Origin: Parus major
Taxonomy: Eukaryota > Chordata > Aves > Passeriformes > Paridae
Assembly: GCF_001522545.3 (NCBI RefSeq)
Contig: NC_031768.1
Location: 113,850,802-113,914,801, forward strand
Reading direction: 5' to 3'
DNA length: 64,000 bases
Shown here: one piece after another, positions 43,426-64,000 of the stretch
Numbering within the stretch: the stretch's first letter is position 1
Layout of the letters: each line of letters opens with the position of its first letter
The notes under the pieces: model-generated
Told to the model about the DNA's origin: nothing
Database searches by the model: none
Seen by the model: only the letters and a program-made list of their open reading frames with translations
Position numbers and translations under genes: made by a program

Positions 43426-43905
43426 GGGGGGGGTTCTTTTTACATTTTATATTACACTTTATTACAAACATATTTCTTTTATATCTTTCCGAATTTTTAA
43501 TCCATGCAATAATTTATCACAGATATGATAAATCTAGAAAGTTTTTGCTGTGGGGTAGCATGTCTTTTATCAGTCCCTCGGCCTCGGTGGGCCATAGGCA
43601 TGAGCTCCTGGTGTTTGTCTGAATCTGGGAAATGTTTTTGCTACAGCAAGCTAAAAAACTAACTAAAAGTAAGGGAGAGCTCTGTCCTGCTGTCTGTGCT
43701 GCAGACAACAGAGTCTGGAGAAGGATGTGGGTCAGTGAATGTTGTTTTTGAAAACAAACTGCATGCTGCTTTTTCCCTCTTCTTCACTCTGGGAATTTGT
43801 CTCAAAGGTGCTGAACTTAATACCCAGCATAAACAGAACAAAAGATTAGGGATACAAGCATCATAAAGACACTCCAGAACAAAACTTTATGGCATTATTT
43901 TCAAA
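43426..43905. repeat. Copy of the retroelement segment with Cs intact
   Basis: 43650-43900 aligns with 41390-41640 in the same orientation: aagggagag, then gcagacaacagagtctggag versus gcagattaatatagtttgga. Most differences are C here and T there. The sequence from 43426 to 43640 is probably the same element, but the alignment is weaker. Confidence 0.6.
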
Positions 43906-44500
43906 ACTGCTACCCATCTCCAGTCAGAGCTCCCTTCATTCCTGTATACAATAGAGGTGACAGAGAGGTTTTCCTTACAAAGGGATTTAGAAATAAATTC
44001 CCATTCTTTGCCAATACCAATAAAAACTAAAAACTTCACAGCTTTTTGTATTCTGCACCCAGCCCTCCCTGTGAATTTCCTGGCAGCTCGGGGTCCCTCT
44101 GAGGAAGGGTACCCAGCACAAGCCCTCCCCATTCCCCACTCACCCTGCTCCTCCAGTGCAGCGTGTGCTTCCCTCTCGCGGGGACGTCGGTGTGCCCCAA
44201 GTGACACGGAAGCCCCCAAGTCTCCACCCCGTCCCCTTCAGCCTTTGCTCCTCACCCCCAAAGAAGGCACAGAACAACTGAAACTGCCCTGAACAGCAAC
44301 ACCTTGCTTTATTGGAACCCTTTCCAGGTGTAGATCCCCCCAAAAAGGAGCTCTGCTGCAACAAGAAAGGGGGGCAGGTCCCAGAAATTCCTCCCCAGAA
44401 CCCCCAGTCAAAGGCCAGAGGCAGAAAAAGAAGAAGAAAGACAGGAAGAATGGGGTGCAGGATGAAATTGGAAAAAAAAAAAAAAAAAAAAAAAAAGAAA
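43906..44500. other. Unassigned sequence, GC-moderate
   Basis: No gene recognised. The ttcctggcagctcggggtcc and gtgcagcgtgtgcttccctc stretches look like spliceable or LTR-type sequence, but no frame has recognisable protein. It leads into a 37-base A-rich run at 44470-44506. Confidence 0.4.
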
Positions 44501-44504
44501 AAAG

Positions 44505-44910
44505 GATGAGCAGCACAACAGAGGAGCAAAACAGAACAAGGACAGGGAACAGGACACGAGGATTCAGGGGGAAACAGTGGAACTGGGAGCATGATATGGC
44601 CACCAGAAATAAAGAAAGAACATGAGTGAGGCAAAAAAGAAACCCAAAAAGAAACCCCAAAAAAACCCCAGGGGAAAACCAAAACAACCAAACAAAAATC
44701 CTGGGATGGGCAGCAAGACAGAAAGAGATTAAAAGAACAGTGACAGGGAAGAGGACACAAGAATCTAGTGGGAAACACTGGCATGGGGAGCACCAGAGAG
44801 AATAAGAACATGTATGAGGCAAAAGAAAAAAAAAACAAAAAACCCACACCAAAACTAACAAAAACTGGGGAAAAAATCCCAAAACAAAACCAGGGATGAG
44901 CAGCAGTCAC
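44505..44910 (+). repeat. Degenerate tandem repeat, unit about 195 bp
   Basis: Two full units and the start of a third. Unit landmarks gatgagcagcac, ggacagggaacaggacac, gaacatgagtgaggcaaaa and ccccaggggaaaacc recur as gatgggcagcaa, gtgacagggaagaggacac, gaacatgtatgaggcaaaa and aaactggggaaaaaatcc. Starts are at about 44505, 44704 and 44894. Confidence 0.75.
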
Positions 44911-45760
44911 AAACAGTGACTGACAATCTCAGGGGAACCCCCTCACCTGGATGAGGCGCTCTGCCATGGATTTAATCTACCCACATCTGAAAGCAAGCTA
45001 AGACAGAAGTCAAAGTGCTGCAGGATAACTTCACAGCTCCAGACATCTTGTGTCAATCTAGGAATACCATCCAGACTCCAACTACACCCTACATTCCAAA
45101 TTTCAAATTACAGGTGCCTGGGACTTGTCCTTTTACACCTATACCCAGACTAGGCAGCAGGGCAGAGCAACTCCGTGCCAAATACACCCAGACACCCGTG
45201 ACACAGAAGGTGACAAACAAGGGGACGCAACAGGGAGGGAAAACTCTTGGCCAGAAGAATGGCCACAAGGACCGAGAGAATGCTGAACCAGATGACCCAG
45301 GTGAGAAAGACGGCGAGCCCACAAGGCTTCTTCCTGGGAGGAAGAAGATGCTAACAGAACAACTTAGTCCACGAACCACCAAGATGGATGCCCGGGAATC
45401 TTATGGCCACCATCCTCCACCTATCCTTGCATTTGTACTAATCCACAACAACAGATCCTTGTGGAGCACGGCTATCGATACAGCTCAGAACAAGACCTTA
45501 AAAGACATCTGATCGGACGCATCTAAAGAGAGATGTGATTCCAAGGCCCCTCTGAGCTCCCGAGCCAAAGCTTCCATGGCCTCAGCACTGGGCCAAGGAA
45601 TACAGAGATCAGAGATGCCAAGAGTGACACCATGGTTTCCTGTAAGCCCCTGGAAGAGCTAAGGTGAGGCACACACAACATGAGATGCACAAAACACAGA
45701 AGGCACGGTAGACAAGTGACACAGCACACCCCGGGCATGTTCTGCCCTGTGCACCTCAGC
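44911..45760. other. Unassigned; 165-codon open frame without known domain
   Basis: A + strand open frame at 45015-45512 encodes a hydrophilic, Lys/Pro/Thr-rich product (KVTNKGTQQGGKTLGQKNGH). I do not recognise it. It lies between repeats and just upstream of an LTR-like segment, so it may be decayed retroelement sequence rather than a gene. Confidence 0.3.
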
Positions 45761-45769
45761 ACATGTGAG

Positions 45770-46155
45770 CCAAAATAAGGGTTTTCCCTTATGGATCCTA
45801 AATATGAGCAAAAGCAAGGAGCACAGTGCCTGTGGAAAAGCAGGCTGCATAACTTTCTCAGTCTTGCCTAAGAAAGTGGCCTGAGAAATCATAAAAAAGA
45901 ATTAAAACAATCCTTAAAGACAGAAGACAGCCTTGCAGGTGCTGTTTGTCAGTTTCTTGTTTTCTTACAAAAGAAAGTCAAAGGGTAGTGTACCCCACTA
46001 ACCAATGATAGTAATGTGTTAGTTCACTGACTAATAAGAATTTTACCTTTCAGTACTTTTGCGTGTCAGTCTATAAAAGATCTGAGGTAATAAACCTCAC
46101 TCTCCTATTCAACTCACAAGAGAGTCTGTGTCATGCTTCTCACCCTTCCCAGTAG
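45770..46155 (+). mobile_element. LTR-like segment
   Basis: An LTR-type promoter order appears on the + strand: CCAAT (46001), TATAAAAG (46072), then AATAAA (46089), a short T/C-rich stretch, and an end cccagtagtgccaca. The TATA-to-polyA distance of about 20 bases is typical of an LTR. The 5' end and target-site duplications were not resolved. Confidence 0.45.
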
Positions 46156-46799
46156 TGCCACATTCCCTTGACGTGGCCTAAGGGGCCACAGCTGGGACCG
46201 CCCCGTCTCCAAAACTGACTCAAAAATCCCTGGCCATGAGTCCCAGACCTGGCACCCTGCTTTCATCCCCTCTGCGGGTTGCAGCCTTTGACTTAGCTCT
46301 CAGATGCCCGGGGGTGAGAATCCACATGGGGCATGAGGGAAGGCCGCCTCACCGTCCAGTGAGTGCCTGCCGTCACCAGGATGTTGTCTCTTAGTCAGCT
46401 ACAAGAAAGAAAACCAAACATCACTGTGTGAGCTCCGGGGCACATTGGTCAAAACTCGACAACTCTTCTACTCACTGTCTCCTGAGAATGCCTGGGGTCC
46501 TTGGGCCAAACGCTTCAGCCCTGCTGGTAGACTGATGCTTGCAGAGCCAAACTCTTCGCGGTGGCCGGGCCTTTCCAAACGCGGCCTCGAGGAGGCGTGG
46601 GAGCAATCCCTGGCTGCGGAGGGACAGAGAGCCCAGGGTGGGCTGGGAAAGCCGCAGTTATCCCCAGCCCTGTGGATCTGTCCCCCCATTATCGCTTCCT
46701 GGCTGGCCCTAGCATGAGGGGTACTGCCTGCACCTCTCAGGGGTTCTGCCACTCTGCTGCTTTAGGGTTCCTGCCTGCAGCTGCTCTCAGGGAAACAGG

Positions 46800-47210
46800 G
46801 GTGCTGTTAGGGCTCCTATTTAGGGTTTGGGTTAGGGGTCTGGTACACCTGTACTCTACCTTATATCCCAACCTGTACCCCTTATTTTTACTGTTTGTCC
46901 CTAGCCCTCCCTCAGCACCTCTGTGCCATTGTCAAGCCCCCCTGTTTATTCCTCAGCTCTCAGCCTCTGTTTTCCTGTTTCTGGCCCCTGCCATGTGTGT
47001 GTCACCCTCGAGCACCTGCTTTGCTGTTCAAGATACCCATCTGCCTCTTAGATACTCGTGGGGTGTTTAAGGTAAGCGCTAGGGGAGGGGTGAGAGCTGG
47101 TGCACCTCTATTTTATATCCTAAGCTGAACCCCTTATTTTCACTGTGTGCTCTCTAGTCCTACAGCCTTTTACTGCTCTCTGTTCCTCAGCCTGTGACAC
47201 CCCCGAGCCC
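46800..47210 (+). repeat. Imperfect tandem duplication, unit about 250 bp
   Basis: Landmarks ggtacacctgtactctacc, ttatatcccaacctgtaccc and cttatttttactgtttgtcc near 46840-46905 recur as ggtgcacctctatttt, atatcctaagctgaacccc and cttattttcactgtgtgctc near 47098-47155. No coding capacity recognised. Confidence 0.55.
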
Positions 47211-47359
47211 ACCCGCTTAGCAACCCCTTCTTTGTGCTGCGCTGCCCCCCTGGATGTGGTCCCTACCCTTTTTCTTCTGGCGTTGTCCTCCTCTGAGCGC
47301 TGCAAACACCTCCACCCCTACTTTGTACTACTATAAAGGTCTAAACCACCCCAGCGACG

Positions 47360-47590
47360 CCGTTTTATATCGCCGGGGGGGCGTGGTCATGTGACGTAAG
47401 TGATGACGTACGGGGGCGGTGCGAGGAGAGGCGCAGAGAGCGGGGGCGGTGCCAGGTTCGCGTGAGGGGGTTTAGGTGGGCGGGGCTTAGGGTGAGTGAC
47501 AGGTGCTGCTGCGCGATGGGTGGAGCAGCATCGGAGGGGCATCAGCACAGATTTGCAGCAGTCTCTGGGAACGTAGTTCCCAGGAGTCTC
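47360..47590. promoter_or_regulatory. CpG-rich promoter-like cluster
   Basis: It holds GTCATGTGAC (47387-47396, one base from a CLEAR/USF site), TGACGTAA (47393-47400) and TGACGTA (47404-47410), both ATF/CREB type. It also holds several GC boxes (gggggcggtgc twice, gggcggggc) and the palindrome CTGGGAACGTAGTTCCCAG at 47565-47583. It is about 1.1 kb upstream of the main SYNJ1 island. It could be an alternative SYNJ1 promoter or serve a divergent transcript. Confidence 0.5.
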
Positions 47591-48129
47591 AAAAAAAAAA
47601 CAACCCCTCCTGTCTGACAAAACCCCGGGCCCAGCACGGTCTGCACCCAGCCCTTGGGGATGAGCATTGCCTTGCAGACTGGGCAGGACCAAGGTAAAAA
47701 AAACCCAACTGGGGAAAAAAACCCCAGAAAACAGCAGGGGCAGGGAGCGCCGTGGCTGTGGGGACGATGGAGTGTCCAGGGGCAGGGCTCCAGGACAGCT
47801 GCCGCACCGGGGGCTGCAGTTCCGCCCTGCCCACCTCCGTGTCCGCCCGAGCAGCGCAGAACGCGGGGCTCGCTCGCCTTTGGCCTCTCTGTTCGTGCTG
47901 TGCCAGCGGCAGCTGTGCCGAACGGGATAAATCGCCTTGGCTCGTGGAGTCTGCCTCCGAAGCTGAGCACTCGTCACTGAGACCATGTTGAGCCGCACGA
48001 GTGGCTGAGGGTACAGGGCTTGTTCACTTGCGGAAGAGATTGAGCTGATAATTCTTCAGGGGTCTGCAGCTTCCTCCCCACACGCAGCTCTGATCTTTGC
48101 TTTCTCTGATCAGTTATAGGACCCGAGGG

Positions 48130-48405
48130 AACTCCTGGAGCTCTGTCAAGGGAGGGTTAGACTGAGTATCAGGAAAGGCTCTTCCCCCAGAGGGTACCGG
48201 CACTGCCCAGGCTCCCCAGGAAATGGGCATGGCCCCGAGGCTGCCAGAGCTCCAGCAGCGTTAGGACAGCGCTGCCAGGGATGCACAGGCTGGGATTGTT
48301 GGGGTGTTTGTGCAGGGACAGAGGTTGGACCCGATTGTGGCTGGACCCGAGGCTGTGGGTCCTTTCCAACTCGGGATATTCCACGGTTCTATTCCGTGAC
48401 TGCCA
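48130..48405 (+). repeat. CR1 LINE 3' fragment
   Basis: A sense copy from the ggagggttagactgagtatc region through ggatgcacaggctgggattg, ending gatattccacggttctattc. It lies directly upstream of the SYNJ1 CpG island. Confidence 0.75.
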
Positions 48406-48579
48406 TCGGAAAGATGCCGGCTTTAGCCTCCGATCCGAGGCGCTGTATCGCAGCCCTTTGCCCAGCGTGGTGACTCAGAGGTCGCTCAGTCCGCACGGCT
48501 GTTCCTGAGCTTGTTCCTTGGGTTTCGCTCCTCGTAATAATCCCGCAGCGGGATTTGGGACTGACTGCCTTCCACACAC

Positions 48580-48990
48580 GGCTCGGTTTGTTTAAAGCAC
48601 AGCTCCGCCCCACCGCGGCCCCGGCACCTCTTCCCCACCCCCCCATTCCCCTCCCTTCCGGGGCGGGCGGCGCAGTGCGGAAGGACGCGGGGCCGGGAGG
48701 AAGCGGATCCCGGTGGATCCCGCCGGCTCCGCGGCACCGGGCGGGGCGGACGGACGGTGAGCGGGGCGCTACCGCGGGGCCGGGCCTGGGCTCCGGGGTG
48801 GCCGGTAGAGGCTCGATGGGGCGGGCACTTCCAGGCGTGTCCCGCTGTGCCGGGAATGTGGCGGCCCGGCGGTGGGAGCCCCGCGGCTTGGCCGTGCCCT
48901 GAGCCCGCCCGGCCGCGGAGGGCTCGGGGAGAGGCCGGAGAGGGCAGTGCGTATCCGCTCCGGAGGTCAGGGAGCTGCCGGGAAGGGAGG
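48580..48990 (+). promoter_or_regulatory. SYNJ1: SYNJ1 CpG-island promoter
   Basis: Dense CpG sequence with GC boxes (ccggggcgggcgg, gggcggggcgg) and no TATA box. It ends in a spliced leader exon, so it is the likely SYNJ1 core promoter. Confidence 0.7.
48660..48756 (+). other. SYNJ1: SYNJ1 5' UTR exon (start approximate)
   Basis: The donor ggacg|gtgagc at 48757 lies in the CpG island. It would splice to the acceptor ggacag at 50024, 22 bases before the ATG. The start is not visible in sequence. Confidence 0.5.
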
Positions 48991-49504
48991 GCGGAAAGCC
49001 CCGCTCCGGAGCAGTCCTCCTTCCCTGCATTTTCCCGAGCCTTAGCAGGGAAAATTTGGCTGCTCTCGCGTTTGTTTATGGTTTGCTGCAGTGTGAGAGT
49101 TTTGTGGGGCTTTTTAAGATCTCGCTCGTGTGTGGCTGGCGGGCAGCGTCACCAGTACGACACTGCGATGTTTCAGCCGCCGCAGGGCAGGGTTTAAATC
49201 AAAATCAAACCCTGCTTTTGTTAAAAAAAAAGGGGAGGGAAAAAGAGCCGAAAATAAGCTGACATTTTTGTACCGTCCTTTAAAATATCTTGACGGCTTC
49301 AGTGTTTACAATCTGCTGTCTTTTTGTACAAGGTCAGAATAAGTAAAATAGATCTAAAAATTGAAGGCTGGCCCTCTGCTTTTGGCACTAGTTTACCATT
49401 AAGGTGATTGCTACTCTCCCATGTTGGTGGTAGCTGGAAAACCTTTTCGTTTTTTTATTTCCCTAAGAAGAAATCTAGTTTATTAAGTACTGGGAAAGAA
49501 ATTG

Positions 49505-49740
49505 CTTTAAACTAAAAGAGAATAGGATTAAATTTAGATGTGTTCCCTGTGAGGGTGGTGAGGCCCTGGCACAGGGTGCCCAGAGAAGCTGTGGCTGCCC
49601 CTGGATCCCTGGAAGTGTCCAAGGCCAGATTGGATGGGGTTTGGAGCCTAGGATATTGGAATGTCCACGGCAGGGGGTGGAACTGGATGAACTTTAAGGT
49701 CCCTTCCAACACAAACCAGTCTGGGATTCTGTAAAATTCT
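49505..49740 (+). repeat. CR1 LINE 3' fragment
   Basis: A sense copy in SYNJ1 intron 1: ctgtgagggtggtgaggccc, then tggatccctggaagtgtcca, ending cagtctgggattctgt. Confidence 0.85.
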
Positions 49741-50046
49741 AGTTGTCTCAAAGAAGCTTTTAAATAAATATGTATTTTGAAAGGTGTTTCTCTGGCTTGT
49801 TCTGGTTTTGAAACACTCTTTTATCATCTTTAGGTAATCCCTGTAGTTGTTTTGGAACATAGATAAACTAAGTCTCATGAGGTAGAATGAGGGAGCAGGG
49901 GGTTTTGTTGTTCGTTTTTGTTGAACACTTAAAATCTCTAGGAAAGGACATGAGTCAAACCTGCTTTGTGGGAGATGTCTGGAAGCACAGGGAGGTTTCA
50001 TTAACATCATCTTGTATTGGACAGGGCTGCCTGCGTTTGAGGCAAA

Positions 50047-63571
<13,525 letters not shown>

Positions 63572-64000
63572 GTTTGTATGTATAACTTCCATACATTTCC
63601 TCAGATTAGGTTGTGGTGCCTGAGATGTGTTTCACCCCTCAGCAAGAAGATAAGAGAAAGAATGTTGCCTCTGTTATTGTGGTTTTAGTGTTTCCTGGGT
63701 GATCCTTAACAGCTAAAATACAAGTCACCTGTTTTACTCTGGTAAAATCTTGTCTCATTCTGTTTATGCTCTAAAAATCTCTAGGAAGATCTCTGTGAGA
63801 CATTCAAGGGGTAAGAATTAATTTCAGGCTCTTTGACCTCAGGATTTTGTGAAAAATGGTCAATAGTCCTTTTTCTAGTGGGCAGCCGTGTGGAATTAAT
63901 GACTGTTTAGTCATTAAGTCATTTAAGTCCTGCATAACATGCTGACTATTTCCCTCAGTGATGGAACATACCATTTTCTGTGTGTTGTAAGTGTTCGTGT

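Noticed and set aside
44238..44882. 214-codon minus-strand open frame, very Phe/Leu-rich
   Set aside because: It reads through the tandem repeat and the complement of a poly-A tract; its hydrophobicity comes from T-rich low-complexity sequence and the repeat, not from a membrane protein family.

Overview
The window comes from a bird nuclear genome, probably a passerine-type assembly. It holds conserved vertebrate genes with GT-AG introns, many CR1 LINE 3' ends (bodies near 'ccccctgccatgggcagggac', tails of the ATTCTATG type), a single UCP gene of avian length, and several LTR retroelements. The species cannot be named from sequence alone.

Layout. (1) 1-29100, + strand: the 3' three quarters of C2CD3, a centriole-elongation and ciliogenesis protein. 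I traced 22 coding exons (699-28549, about 1713 codons, five C2 domains); earlier exons lie upstream of the window. Introns carry CR1 fragments in both orientations. (2) 30390-32850, + strand: a complete avian uncoupling protein gene (UCP3/avUCP, 307 aa, six coding exons) with a TATA box and a non-coding first exon. C2CD3 followed by UCP3 is the conserved vertebrate order. (3) 32850-37100: no gene recognised. (4) 37103-43900: retroelement territory with two assembly gaps (438 N at 39141-39578; exactly 100 N at 43326-43425). It has three copies of one LTR family, one nested inside another, each with a 4-bp target-site duplication. It also has a CpG-rich island with repeated YY1-type sites, AT-rich repeat units, and a 1.5-kb block almost devoid of C on the + strand next to a tRNA-Lys-like primer binding site on the - strand. 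The last looks like a minus-strand endogenous retrovirus that suffered massive cytosine deamination of its cDNA; a copy with its Cs intact is partly preserved across the second gap. (5) 43900-48130: degenerate tandem repeats, an LTR-like segment and a second promoter-like CpG cluster. (6) 48580-64000, + strand: the CpG-island promoter and first eight coding exons of SYNJ1 (synaptojanin 1), covering the N-terminus and most of the Sac1 phosphatase domain. The gene runs off the window.

C2CD3 and UCP3 are neighbours by ancestry. SYNJ1 is not their usual neighbour (human 11q13 versus 21q22). The retroelement-rich, twice-gapped stretch between them is therefore either a lineage-specific rearrangement breakpoint or a scaffold misjoin. 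Matching target-site duplications on both sides of the first gap support that join; the 100-N gap remains the suspect. No operon-like or novel protein system was found. The most unusual signal is the strand-asymmetric C-to-T block and the architecture around it.
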